In this document: positions 51,860 to 60,538 of the stretch, one piece after another | Layout: every line of letters begins with the position of its first letter | How positions within the stretch are numbered: position 1 is the first letter of the stretch | Assembly (NCBI GenBank): GCA_903839845.1 | Contig: CAIMEA010000193.1 | Location: forward strand, 25,533-89,532 | Length of the DNA: 64,000 nt | Origin: an uncultured Hyphomicrobiales bacterium | GTDB lineage: Bacteria > Pseudomonadota > Alphaproteobacteria > Rhizobiales > Xanthobacteraceae | Direction: 5' to 3' | Notes under the pieces: model-generated | Databases searched by the model: none | What the model was told of the DNA's origin: nothing | The model's input: only the letters and a program-made list of their open reading frames with translations | Program-made: the position numbers and the translations under genes

Positions 51860-53401
51860 ATGTCTCCCTCACAGCCCGGCGGCTACAGCTTCACGGTGGC
51901 GCTCGAAGACGAGCAGGCCACGCAGCGGCTGATGGCGGACATTGCCGGGCTGATCGAGCCCGGCGACCTGATCACTTTGTCGGGCGATCTCGGCGCCGGC
52001 AAAACGGCGTTCGCCCGCGCCTTCATCCGCCACATCGCCGGCGATGAGACCATCGAGGTCCCGAGCCCGACCTTCACGTTGACGCAGAGTTACGACCTGC
52101 CGCGCTTTCCGGTGGTGCATGCCGATCTGTACCGGCTGACCGATCCGGCCGAGCTGAACGAGCTTGGCTTCGAGGACGCGCCGGAAACGGCGGTGATGTT
52201 GCTGGAATGGCCTGACCGCGCCGGTCCTCTGCTGCCGCCAGACCGGCTCGACATCGCGCTCACTCTGTCGCCGCCGCGCGGCGAGACCTACCGCGACGCG
52301 CAAATTACCGGCCACGGCAGCTTTGCCGCGCGCGCCGAGCGCATCGCCACGATCCGCCGCTTTCTCAACGACAGCGGCTTTGGTCTCGCGGCGCGTCACC
52401 GTATTCAGGGCGACGCCTCGACGCGCTCCTATGAGCGGCTGACGCATGACGGCAAAAGCTACATCCTGATGAATTCGCCGCGCCGCCCGGACGGGCCGCC
52501 GGTGCGCGACGGCAAACCGTATAGCGCCATCGCCCATCTGGCCGAGAGCGTGACGCCGTTCGTCGCCATGGCGCGCGGCCTGCGAACGCTCGGCCTGTCG
52601 GCGCCGGGCATCTATGCCGCCGACCGCGACGCCGGTCTGCTGGTGCTGGAGGATCTTGGCAACGAATTGGTCGTCGAGGGCGATCCGCCGGCGCCGATCG
52701 CCGAACGTTACGAGATCGCCGCCGATCTCCTGGCCGCGCTGCATCGCGAGCGCACGCCGGATACGCTGACCGTCGAACCCGGCGTGCAGTACCATGTGCC
52801 GCGCTACGACATGGACGCGATGCTGATCGAGACCGAGCTGCTGCTCGACTGGTTTTTGCCTCTGCTCGGCTCGACGCCGTCCGACGAGGTGCGCGACAGT
52901 TACGTCGCGCTGTGGCGCGCGGCGCTGACGCCGGCGCTCGCGGCGCGGCAAACCTGGGTGCTGCGCGATTATCATTCGCCGAACCTGTTGTGGCTGCCGG
53001 AGCGCGACGGCATCGCATGCATCGGCCTCTTGGATTTTCAGGACGCGATGATGGGCCCGGCCGCCTATGACGTCGCCTCGCTGTTGCAGGACGCGCGCGT
53101 CACCGTGCCGCAGACTCTGGAGATAGCCTTGCTGTCGCGCTACACGCGCGCGCGGCTCGCTGCCGAGCCGGGATTCGACGCGAAAACTTTCGCGCAGCTT
53201 TATGCGACGATGGCGGCGCAGCGCGCGTCCAAGATTCTCGGCATCTTCGCTCGTCTCGACCGGCGCGACGGCAAGCCGCAATATTTGCGTCACATGCCGC
53301 GGGTATGGACCTATCTCCAGCACTCGCTGGCGCATCCGGCTTTGGCGCCGCTCGGCGCCTGGTATCGCGCTAATGTCCCAGCGCCCAAGGTGAAATCCTG
53401 A
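51860..53401 (+). CDS. TsaE-AmgK fusion: t6A ATPase plus anomeric sugar kinase
   Basis: The N-terminal domain (about 1-160) is TsaE, an ATPase of tRNA t6A37 synthesis, with the P-loop GDLGAGKTAFARAFI and FTLTQSYDLPRFPVVHADLYRL. The second domain (about 180-505) is an aminoglycoside-phosphotransferase fold of the AmgK type (LVLEDLGNELV, LRDYHSPNLLWLP, LDFQDAMMGPAAYDVASLLQD), a kinase for N-acetylmuramate/N-acetylglucosamine in wall recycling. Both are in one ORF of 513 aa. It is followed at once by murU. The fusion is known in alphaproteobacteria. Confidence 0.88.
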   Translation: MSPSQPGGYSFTVALEDEQATQRLMADIAGLIEPGDLITLSGDLGAGKTAFARAFIRHIAGDETIEVPSPTFTLTQSYDLPRFPVVHADLYRLTDPAELNELGFEDAPETAVMLLEWPDRAGPLLPPDRLDIALTLSPPRGETYRDAQITGHGSFAARAERIATIRRFLNDSGFGLAARHRIQGDASTRSYERLTHDGKSYILMNSPRRPDGPPVRDGKPYSAIAHLAESVTPFVAMARGLRTLGLSAPGIYAADRDAGLLVLEDLGNELVVEGDPPAPIAERYEIAADLLAALHRERTPDTLTVEPGVQYHVPRYDMDAMLIETELLLDWFLPLLGSTPSDEVRDSYVALWRAALTPALAARQTWVLRDYHSPNLLWLPERDGIACIGLLDFQDAMMGPAAYDVASLLQDARVTVPQTLEIALLSRYTRARLAAEPGFDAKTFAQLYATMAAQRASKILGIFARLDRRDGKPQYLRHMPRVWTYLQHSLAHPALAPLGAWYRANVPAPKVKS

Positions 53402-54126
53402 TGAGCGAAAAGATACCGCAGGCCGCCATGGTGTTGGCCGCCGGCTTCGGCCAGCGCATGCGCCCGCTCACCGACACGATGCCGAAGCCGCTGGTCAAGG
53501 TCGCCGGCAAGGCGCTGATCGATCACGTGCTCGATCGCCTGGCCGACGCCGGCGTCACGCGCGCCGTGGTGAATGTGCATTATCTCGCCGAACAGATCGA
53601 ACGCCATGTTGCCGCGCGCGCCGCGCCGCGCGTGACGATTTCCGACGAGCGTGGCTTACTGCTCGACACCGGCGGCGGCGTGGTCAAGGCGCTGCCGCTT
53701 CTGGGCGACGCGCCGTTCTTTCATATCAACTCCGACACGATCTGGATCGACGGCGTGATTCCCAATCTGACGCGGCTGGCCGACAGCTTCGACGCCGCCA
53801 CGATGGACGCGCTGTTGCTGCTGGCCCCCGGCGCCGGCAGCATCGGCTATGCCGGCCGCGGCGATTTTCTCATGGCCTCCGATGGCCGCTTGCGTACCAG
53901 GCCCGAGCGCGACGTCGCGCCCTTTGTCTATGCCGGTGCCGCGATCCTGTCGCCGCGTCTGTTCGATGACGCGCCGCAAGGTGCTTTCTCGCTCACCAAG
54001 CTTTTCACCCGCGCCATCGAGGCCGGGCGGCTGCATGGTTTGCGAATGGAAGGCCTGTGGATGCATGTCGGCACGCCGGAGGCGATCGCCGAAGCCGAAC
54101 AGGCGATTGCCGATAGCACTGGCTGA
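53401..54126 (+). CDS. murU: N-acetylmuramate alpha-1-phosphate uridylyltransferase MurU-like
   Basis: This 241-aa nucleotidyltransferase reads MVLAAGFGQRMRPLTDTMPKPLVKVAGKALIDHVLDRLADAGV, then HINSDTIWIDG. It overlaps the preceding gene by one base (TGATG), so a kinase-uridylyltransferase pair for UDP-MurNAc salvage is coupled. MurU is inferred from this pairing, since the motif alone would also fit other sugar nucleotidyltransferases. Confidence 0.85.
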   Translation: MSEKIPQAAMVLAAGFGQRMRPLTDTMPKPLVKVAGKALIDHVLDRLADAGVTRAVVNVHYLAEQIERHVAARAAPRVTISDERGLLLDTGGGVVKALPLLGDAPFFHINSDTIWIDGVIPNLTRLADSFDAATMDALLLLAPGAGSIGYAGRGDFLMASDGRLRTRPERDVAPFVYAGAAILSPRLFDDAPQGAFSLTKLFTRAIEAGRLHGLRMEGLWMHVGTPEAIAEAEQAIADSTG

Positions 54127-54162
54127 CGCCGCTAGAGCCGAGTGCGTTGCAACAATCGCCGT

Positions 54163-54174
54163 CGCTTGCAAGCG
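54163..54174. promoter_or_regulatory. Perfect 12-bp palindrome before the ABC transporter operon
   Basis: CGCTTGCAAGCG lies 88 bp before the ABC ATPase GTG. Flanking GTTGCAA and GTGCAAC extend a weaker symmetry. It may be an operator for the importer, but no regulator gene is adjacent. Confidence 0.35.
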
Positions 54175-54261
54175 TGCAACCGCGCTGCTCTACTTTGACC
54201 GTCACATAACCGTCATTGCGCATTGTTACCGCGACCGGATGCGGCCAACGGATAAAAATAA

Positions 54262-55320
54262 GTGAAAAGCGTTGTTGTCAGATCGGTCAGCAAATTGTGG
54301 GGTGATGCCCGCGCGGTTGACAACGTGTCCTTTGACGTGGAGCCCGGCACGCTTGCCGTCCTGCTCGGACCCTCCGGCTGCGGCAAGTCGACGACGTTGC
54401 GCATGATTGCGGGTCTCGACGAGCCCACCAGCGGCGTTATCGAGATCGCCGGCAAGGATGTCACGGGTCTCACCGGCTCGTCGCGCGGCGTCGCCATGGT
54501 GTTCCAGTCCTACGCCCTGTTTCCGCATCTGACGGTGGCCGACAACATCACATTCGGTCTGTCGGTGCGCGGCACGCCGAAGGCGGAAATGGCGACGCGG
54601 CTTGCCAAGGTTGCGGCGCTGCTCGGGCTCGGCCCGTTGCTGGCGCGCAAGCCGAGCCAATTGTCCGGCGGCCAGCAGCAGCGCGTCGCGCTCGGCCGCG
54701 CGTTGATCGCCGAGGCGCCGGTCTGCCTGCTCGACGAACCTTTATCCAATCTCGACGCGCAATTGCGCCAGGAACTGCGCCACGAAATCCGCGCGTTGCA
54801 ACAGCGCCTCGGCATTACCATGGTCTATGTCACGCATGACCAGACCGAGGCCATGAGCATGGCCGACCGGGTCATTCTCATGCGTGGCGGCAAGATTGAG
54901 CAGAACGGCACGCCGGCTGATCTCTATGAGCGGCCGGCCAACATTTTCACCGCGAAATTCATCGGCACAGCGCCGATGAGCTTTCTCGATCTCGACGGCG
55001 GCCGCGTCCTCGGCCTGCGCGCCGAGGACATCGCCGTCAGCCGCGATACCGCGCAGGGCGTTCACGCCACTGTCACGTCGGTCGAATATCTCGGCGCCGA
55101 GGCGCTCGTCACTTGTACGCTCGGCGAGCGGCCGGTTCTGGCGCGCACGCGCGGCGCCGGCGCGCCGGCGGTGGGCGCCCGTGTGGCCTTGAGCTGGGAG
55201 CCTGCGGCCGCGCACGTCTTCGACGCTTCGAGCGGCAATCGTCTCGCCATCGATCCGGGCGCGGCAATCGGTCCGTCGCATTTTCAGACACTACAATCAC
55301 AGGGGAGCATCAACGCATGA
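54262..55320 (+). CDS. ABC transporter ATP-binding protein (MalK/UgpC type)
   Basis: This 352-aa ATPase has Walker [13 protein letters not shown], the signature [15 protein letters not shown], Walker [12 protein letters not shown] and the switch His in [10 protein letters not shown]-terminal TOBE-like domain (about 245-340) follows. It starts at a GTG and overlaps the binding-protein gene by 4 bp. The order ATPase, binding protein, two permeases gives a complete carbohydrate-type importer. Confidence 0.92.
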   Translation: MKSVVVRSVSKLWGDARAVDNVSFDVEPGTLAVLLGPSGCGKSTTLRMIAGLDEPTSGVIEIAGKDVTGLTGSSRGVAMVFQSYALFPHLTVADNITFGLSVRGTPKAEMATRLAKVAALLGLGPLLARKPSQLSGGQQQRVALGRALIAEAPVCLLDEPLSNLDAQLRQELRHEIRALQQRLGITMVYVTHDQTEAMSMADRVILMRGGKIEQNGTPADLYERPANIFTAKFIGTAPMSFLDLDGGRVLGLRAEDIAVSRDTAQGVHATVTSVEYLGAEALVTCTLGERPVLARTRGAGAPAVGARVALSWEPAAAHVFDASSGNRLAIDPGAAIGPSHFQTLQSQGSINA

Positions 55321-56603
55321 AACACTTTGCCCGTATCGCCGCCGCCGCCACGCTCGCGGCCGCGCTCATGGCCAGTTCGGCCGCTTCGGCAACCGAGATC
55401 ACGTTCTATTATCCGATCGCCGTCGGCGGTCCGATCACCAAGATCATCGACGACTATGTCGCCGAATTTTCCAAGGGTCATCCGGATATCACCGTCAAGC
55501 CGGTCTACACCGGCAGCTACCAGGACTCGCTGGTCAAGGCGATGACCGCGGCGAAAGCCGGCAACGCGCCGGACATGGCGGTGCTGCTGTCGACCGACAT
55601 GTATTCGTTGATCGACGACGATCTGGTCGAGCCGGTCGAAACGCTGGCCGCCTCGGCCGACGACAAGGCCTGGCTGAAATCGTTCTATCCGGCCTTCATG
55701 GAAAACAGCCAGTCCGGCGGCCATACCTGGGGCGTGCCGTTCCAGCGCTCGACGATCGTGCAGTACTGGAACAAGGATCTGTTCAAGGCCGCCGGTCTCG
55801 ATCCGGAAAAGGCGCCGGGCACCTGGGACGAAATGGTGTCGTTCGGCAAGAAGCTGACCAAGAAGGATGCCGCCGGAAACGTCACCCAATGGGGCATCGA
55901 AATTCCCTCGTCGGGCTTCCCGTACTGGCTGTTCCAGGCCTTGACCACGCAGAACGGCGCCATCCTCGCCAATCCGGAAGGCACCAAGGTCGCCTATAAC
56001 GATCCGAAGGTCGTCGAAGCGGCGCAGTTCTTCGCCGATCTGTCGCTCAAGCACGAAGTCATGCCCAAGGGCATCATCGAGTGGGCGACCACGCCGAAGG
56101 ATTTCTTCGAGGGCAAGACCGCGGTGATCTGGACCACCACCGGCAACCTGACCAACGTCAAGAACAACGCCAAGTTCGCCTTCGGCGTCGCGCCGATGCC
56201 GCACAAGGCGCGCGGCGGCTCGCCGACCGGCGGCGGCAACATCTACATCTTCAAGAGCAAGGACAAGGCCAGGCAGGCGGCGGCGCTCGCCTTCGCCAAA
56301 TTCCTGACCTCGCCGGAGAAGGCCGCGAACTGGGGCATCGCCACCGGCTATGTCGCCGTGCGTCCGGACGCCTGGGAAACCGAGGCGATGAAGACCTACG
56401 CTGCCTCGTTCAATCCGGCGATCGTCGCGCGCGATCAGCTCAAGGAGGCCGTTGCCGAATTATCGACGCATGACAACCAGCGCGTCACCAAGGCGCTCAA
56501 CGATGGCCTGCAGGCGGTGCTGACCGGCACCAAGCCGGCCAAGGCGGCGATGGACGAGGCGCAAGCCGAAGCCACGCGCATCCTCAAGCCGTACCAGAAG
56601 TAA
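55317..56603 (+). CDS. ABC transporter extracellular solute-binding protein (UgpB-like)
   Basis: This 428-aa periplasmic protein has a signal peptide ([25 protein letters not shown]) and the family wording ITFYYPIAVGGPITKIIDDYVAEFSKGHPDITVKPVYTGSYQDSLVKAM. The mature domain has many Trp/Tyr residues. It resembles UgpB-type carbohydrate-binding proteins, but the ligand cannot be named. The true start is the ATG at 55317, not the track's start at 55113 that lies inside the ATPase gene. Confidence 0.9.
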   Translation: MKHFARIAAAATLAAALMASSAASATEITFYYPIAVGGPITKIIDDYVAEFSKGHPDITVKPVYTGSYQDSLVKAMTAAKAGNAPDMAVLLSTDMYSLIDDDLVEPVETLAASADDKAWLKSFYPAFMENSQSGGHTWGVPFQRSTIVQYWNKDLFKAAGLDPEKAPGTWDEMVSFGKKLTKKDAAGNVTQWGIEIPSSGFPYWLFQALTTQNGAILANPEGTKVAYNDPKVVEAAQFFADLSLKHEVMPKGIIEWATTPKDFFEGKTAVIWTTTGNLTNVKNNAKFAFGVAPMPHKARGGSPTGGGNIYIFKSKDKARQAAALAFAKFLTSPEKAANWGIATGYVAVRPDAWETEAMKTYAASFNPAIVARDQLKEAVAELSTHDNQRVTKALNDGLQAVLTGTKPAKAAMDEAQAEATRILKPYQK

Positions 56604-56664
56604 GCACGTCCTCTCCTCTCCCCGCGCGCAGTAGCGCGTGCGGGGGTGGCGGGGGTGGGGGCCC

Positions 56665-57555
56665 ATGCAACCGCGCCGCGACAGCCGATTAAACATCCAC
56701 GTGCAAGGCTGGCTCTTGGCCCTGCCGGCGGTCGTGTTGCTGGCGACGTTCACGCATATCCCGGCGGTGGTCACCGTCATCGACAGCTTCTACTCGACGC
56801 CGCGCGGCGTGCGCCGCTCGGTGTTCATCGGCTTCGACCAGTATCAGGCGATGCTCGCCGATCCGATTTTCTGGAAGGCGTTCGAGAACAATCTGCTCTA
56901 CGCGCTCATCACGGTGCCGCTGGCGATCGGCATCGCGCTGGGCATGGCGCTGCGGGTCAACGGCCGCATCAAGGGCCGCGCCGCTTTGCGGCTCGCCTTC
57001 TTTACGCCGACGATATTGCCGATGGTGGCGGCCGCCAATATCTGGCTGTTTTTCTACACCAACGATTACGGCCTGCTGAACCAGATCATCCGCGCTTTTG
57101 GCTTTGCCAATGTCAATTGGCTGGGCAGCAACGCCACCGCGCTGTGGTCGCTGATGGCGGTGACGATCTGGAAGGAAGCCGGTTTCTTCATGATCTTTTT
57201 TCTGGCCGCGTTGCAGCAGGTGCCGCCGGACCTCTACGAAGCCGCGCGCATGGAAAACGCCGGCGCCTGGACCGTGTTCCGCCGCATCACCTGGCCGCTG
57301 GTGATGCCGACGACCCTGTTCGTCGCCATCAACGCGCTGATCAACGCCTTCCGCATCGTCGACCAGGTCATCGCCATGACCGGCGGCGGACCGAACAACG
57401 CCTCGACGCTGTTGCTGTTCTATATCTATCAGGTCGCCTTCAGCTTCTGGGATTCGTCCTACGCCGCGGCGCTGTCGACGGTGTTGCTGTTGCTGCTTGG
57501 CACGATCGCGCTGGCGCAGTTCTATCTGCTCGACCGCAAGGTCCATTACCGATGA
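56665..57555 (+). CDS. ABC transporter permease (MalF/UgpA type)
   Basis: This 296-aa protein has six hydrophobic segments beginning WLLALPAVVLLATFTHIPAV, and the EAA loop EAARMENAGAWTVFRRITWPL. The ATG at 56665 is preferred because the upstream residues (MRGWRGWGP) come from a GC-rich spacer. Its stop overlaps the next permease start. Confidence 0.9.
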   Translation: MQPRRDSRLNIHVQGWLLALPAVVLLATFTHIPAVVTVIDSFYSTPRGVRRSVFIGFDQYQAMLADPIFWKAFENNLLYALITVPLAIGIALGMALRVNGRIKGRAALRLAFFTPTILPMVAAANIWLFFYTNDYGLLNQIIRAFGFANVNWLGSNATALWSLMAVTIWKEAGFFMIFFLAALQQVPPDLYEAARMENAGAWTVFRRITWPLVMPTTLFVAINALINAFRIVDQVIAMTGGGPNNASTLLLFYIYQVAFSFWDSSYAAALSTVLLLLLGTIALAQFYLLDRKVHYR

Positions 57556-58370
57556 CGCATGCGAGCAAGACGCGCACCGTCCTGATCACCGCGGCCGCCT
57601 GGGTGTTCGGCCTGTCGTGGGCGCTGCCGGTGGTCTACTCGCTGTGGGCGGCGTTTCATCAGTCGGCCTATGCGACGCATTTCGACATCGCCGCGCCCTT
57701 GACGCTCGACAACTTCGTTCATGCCTGGCACGCCGCGCCGTTTCCGCGTTATTTCGCCAACACCATTTTTCTGGTGCTCGGCATCATGGCGGCGCAATTC
57801 GTCATCTGCACGCTCGCCGCCTTCGGCCTGGCGCGCTGGAAATTCTTCGGCAGCGACATCCTGTTCGGCCTTGTCCTGGTGCAATTGATGGCGACGCCGG
57901 ACGTGCTGATCCTGGAAAACTACAAGACGCTACAAAAGCTCGGCCTGATCGATACGCTCACCGGCGTCGGCCTGCCTTATGTCGCGTCGGCCTTCGGCAT
58001 TTTTCTGTTGCGGCAGACCTTCAAGTCGATCCCGAAGGAGCTTGATGACGCCGCGCGTATGGAAGGCGCCTCGACCTTGCAGACAATATGGCGCGTCTAT
58101 CTGCCGCTCGCCCGGCCGATCTACGTGGCCTACGGCCTGGTCTCGGTCAGCTATCACTGGAACAACTTTCTGTGGCCGCTGATCGTCACCAATTCGGTCG
58201 AAACCCGCCCGCTCACCGTCGGCTTGCAGGTCTTCGCCTCGGTCGATCAGGGCATCGACTGGTCGGTGATCTGCGCCGCCGCGCTGATGACCTCGGGGCC
58301 GCTGATGATCGCGTTTCTCATTTTCCAGCGCGCCTTCATCCAGAGCTTCCTGCGCGCCGGCATACGCTAG
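57552..58370 (+). CDS. ABC transporter permease (MalG/UgpE type)
   Basis: This 272-aa protein begins MTHASKTRTVLITAAAWVFGLSWALPVVYSLWAAFH and has the EAA-type motif DDAARMEGASTLQTIWRVYLPL. It has several membrane spans. It forms the second half of the heterodimeric channel with the preceding permease (4-bp overlap). The longer ORF in the track merges another frame of the first permease. Confidence 0.9.
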   Translation: MTHASKTRTVLITAAAWVFGLSWALPVVYSLWAAFHQSAYATHFDIAAPLTLDNFVHAWHAAPFPRYFANTIFLVLGIMAAQFVICTLAAFGLARWKFFGSDILFGLVLVQLMATPDVLILENYKTLQKLGLIDTLTGVGLPYVASAFGIFLLRQTFKSIPKELDDAARMEGASTLQTIWRVYLPLARPIYVAYGLVSVSYHWNNFLWPLIVTNSVETRPLTVGLQVFASVDQGIDWSVICAAALMTSGPLMIAFLIFQRAFIQSFLRAGIR

Positions 58371-58469
58371 ATCGTTTCCAGGCGAAGTGGGCGCCGGTTC
58401 GCCCATCCGGAAACGCGAAAGAACAAAAGCGAGTACTATCCGCGCGGTGATTCTTTCAGGCGGGCTTTC

Positions 58470-59516
58470 ATGACGCAGCAAGTCCCTGTTTTCGACGGCC
58501 ACAACGACGTGCTGCTGCGGCTGTACAAGTCGACGTCGGCCGATTGCGTCGCGGATTTTCTCAACGGCGAAGACGCCGGGCATATCGATTTGCAAAAGGC
58601 CAAAGCCGGTTCGCTGGCCGGCGGCCTGTTCGCGCTCTATTCGCCGTCGCCGCCGAAACCCCGGCTGCCCAATGGACAGCTATCGCCGACTTTGCCGCCG
58701 CCTTTGAGCATGGACGAGGCGCGCCATTCGATCGTCGGCGAATTGGCGATCCTGCTGCGGATCGAACGGGCGTCGAAGGGCGCGGTCGCGATCTGCCGCG
58801 GCGTTGCCGAAATCAAGGCGGCGATGGCGCGCGGCGCGCTGGCGGTGGTCGTGCATATCGAAGGCGCCGACGCCATCGATGCCGATCTGAATTTTCTCGA
58901 CGTGCTTTATGGCGCGGGCTTGCGATCGCTGGGTCCGGTCTGGAGCCGCACCAATATTTTCGGCCATGGCGTTTCGTTCGGCTTTCCCTCGAGCCCGGAC
59001 ACCGGCGACGGCCTGACGCCGGCCGGTGAAAATCTCGTGCGGGTCTGCAACGAGATGGGGATCTTGATCGATCTGTCGCACATCACCGAGAAAGGCTTCT
59101 GGGATGTCGCGCGCCTGTCGAAAGCGCCGCTGGTTGCGACGCACTCGAACGCGCATGTTCTGTGCCCCTCGGCGAGAAATCTCACCGACCGGCAGCTTGA
59201 TGCGATCCGCGACACGCGCGGCATGGTCGGCTTGAATTTCGCCACCGGCTTTCTGCGTCCCGACGGAGCGATGAATCCGGACACCGGTATCGACGTGATG
59301 GTCCGCCACCTCGATTACCTCATCGACAGGCTGGGCGAGGATCGCGTCGGCCTGGGTTCCGATTTCGACGGCGCTACGGTGCCGGCGGCGATCGGTTCCG
59401 CCGCCGGTCTGCCGGTGCTGATCGACGCACTTCGCGCCAAAGGCTATTCCGAACCGCTGTTGAGCAAGCTGGGTTCCGGCAACTGGCTCGATGTGCTCGA
59501 ACGCACGATCGGCTAA
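58470..59516 (+). CDS. Membrane dipeptidase (M19 renal dipeptidase family)
   Basis: This 348-aa metallopeptidase starts MTQQVPVFDGHNDVLLRLYKS, with the HND metal motif. The second zinc ligand region is VVVHIEGADAID, and the later ligands are DLSHITEKGFWD and ATHSNAHVLCPSARNLTD. Members cleave dipeptides, often with a D-residue. The gene follows the importer after 100 bp, so a shared role in peptide or amino-sugar use is possible but not shown. Confidence 0.88.
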   Translation: MTQQVPVFDGHNDVLLRLYKSTSADCVADFLNGEDAGHIDLQKAKAGSLAGGLFALYSPSPPKPRLPNGQLSPTLPPPLSMDEARHSIVGELAILLRIERASKGAVAICRGVAEIKAAMARGALAVVVHIEGADAIDADLNFLDVLYGAGLRSLGPVWSRTNIFGHGVSFGFPSSPDTGDGLTPAGENLVRVCNEMGILIDLSHITEKGFWDVARLSKAPLVATHSNAHVLCPSARNLTDRQLDAIRDTRGMVGLNFATGFLRPDGAMNPDTGIDVMVRHLDYLIDRLGEDRVGLGSDFDGATVPAAIGSAAGLPVLIDALRAKGYSEPLLSKLGSGNWLDVLERTIG

Positions 59517-59539
59517 TGGTTCGGCAAGGATGTGGGGAG

Positions 59540-59616
59540 TGGCGCGCCCGAGACGATTCGAACGTCCGACCTTTGCCTTCGGAGGGCAACGCTCTATCCA
59601 GCTGAGCTACGGGCGC
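59540..59616 (-). tRNA. tRNA-Arg (anticodon CCG)
   Basis: On the minus strand GCGCCCG-TA-GCTC...GAGC, the anticodon arm TTGCC-CTCCGAA-GGCAA with CCG, the T arm GGACG-TTCGAAT-CGTCT, and the acceptor CGGGCGC-G-CCA give a complete 77-nt cloverleaf with encoded CCA. It lies at one border of a small island. Confidence 0.95.
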
Positions 59617-59659
59617 CTGCGGACTGCATAGACCAAACCGGCCGCATCGGCAACGGGCC
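59577..59659. repeat. Left copy of 83-bp direct repeat (tRNA-Arg 5' half and flank)
   Basis: This stretch, covering the 5' half of tRNA-Arg and the sequence just upstream of it, recurs at 63216-63298 in the same orientation with about 5 differences. The two copies are 3,639 bp apart and bracket the LemA/TPM island. Confidence 0.85.
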
Positions 59660-59696
59660 TTTATTTGCTCGGTTGGCGCAGGCGGGTAGCTCCTGC

Positions 59697-59734
59697 GGCA
59701 AAGGTCGGACGTTCGAATCGTCTCGGGCGCGCCA
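59697..59734 (+). repeat. Inverted 38-bp copy of the tRNA-Arg 3' part
   Basis: GGCAAAGGTCGGACG...GGGCGCGCCA is an exact copy, in the opposite orientation, of the tRNA-Arg 3' end (59540-59577). The 38-bp match stops where the 83-bp direct repeat begins. The sequence before it (GGTAGCTCCTGC) retains only a trace of the tRNA D region, so this is not an intact tRNA. Confidence 0.85.
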
Positions 59735-59920
59735 GTTTCCCGTGTGCCGGGAGTGTGCCGGGGGAGGAGAGGTGCCATTCTGGGAGCCCCGCATGGGATC
59801 ATCGAAAATTCGCTGGATGCGTCGGCCAATAAGTCGCAATCGGTCGCTGCACTCCCTCGTGCTCTTGTTGGCGGGGAATACGACCAGACACCGTTTCTGG
59901 ACCAACGCACAGCTAGAGAT

Positions 59921-60538
59921 TTAGATTAAATAGATGCGGTCGGGCAGCCGATTATCCGCGGCTCCGGTGTTCGGAAAGTGCATCGCAAGCTTTTCACCAC
60001 ACACGTTTATTGCCGAGATGAAGCCATCGGTAATGCGGCCATCGCGCATGTGCGCAGTCAATACGTCAACAGCCGATTGCCATTCGGTCTGGGGGACACG
60101 CTGCGCTATCTCATCGGCAGCAACAATGCGCGCGTATCGCTCGGCGAGCGATACAAAAATCAAAATTCCGGGCTGCTCCGCTGTCCTTCCTATGCCGCGA
60201 CTTATGAACTGTTCCATAGCGGCTCGATGCGCGAGAGCGCGCCGCGCCTTTCGAGGCATAAGACTGACGCGAACGCGGGGGATGCAGAAAAACAATATGA
60301 GCAATAAGAAAACGAATAGCTGTAGCGACAAAATGCGGTGCACGGTCATTGAAGTGAGGCTCGTCAGCAACCACGGCGTCGCCAACGCTACGAGGGAGGC
60401 TATGACGATAGGCAGAGAAGTGGATTGAGACGACGATTGCGCCAATACACAAACGATCTGGCCTGACGTATGGGCTTCCGCTGAATGGATAGCATAGGCA
60501 ATACGACCCCGGTCGTCGTTTGAAAGGATCATCACCAA
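59921..60538 (-). CDS. TPM-domain membrane protein
   Basis: This 205-aa protein shows LSNDDRGRIAYAIHSAEAHTSGQIVCVLA, the start of a TPM domain, interrupted by two hydrophobic segments (PIVIASLVALATPWLL, ILSLQLFVFLLLILFFC). IGRTAEQPGILIFVSLAERYARIVADEEI-like sequence follows. This is the shortened TPM form that follows YgcG-like genes. Codon use is less GC-biased than the core genes. The start overlaps the next gene (60532). Confidence 0.8.
   Translation of the reverse strand: MVMILSNDDRGRIAYAIHSAEAHTSGQIVCVLAQSSSQSTSLPIVIASLVALATPWLLTSLTSMTVHRILSLQLFVFLLLILFFCIPRVRVSLMPRKARRALAHRAAMEQFISRGIGRTAEQPGILIFVSLAERYARIVAADEIAQRVPQTEWQSAVDVLTAHMRDGRITDGFISAINVCGEKLAMHFPNTGAADNRLPDRIYLI

Noticed and set aside
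55113-55316. N-terminal 68 residues of the long solute-binding-protein ORF
   Set aside because: They lie inside the ABC ATPase gene in another frame. The signal peptide begins at ATG 55317.
56646-57551. First 300 residues of the 574-aa ORF 56646-58370
   Set aside because: They are an Arg/His-rich shadow of the first permease. The second permease starts at 57552.
59680-59734. Possible second tRNA on the plus strand
   Set aside because: The 3' 38 nt match tRNA-Arg exactly, but the D and anticodon arms are missing. It is a fragment, reported as a repeat.
59594-59905. ORF containing RARDDSNVRPLPQ
   Set aside because: This peptide is the well-known false translation across tRNA sequence, and there is no coding support.
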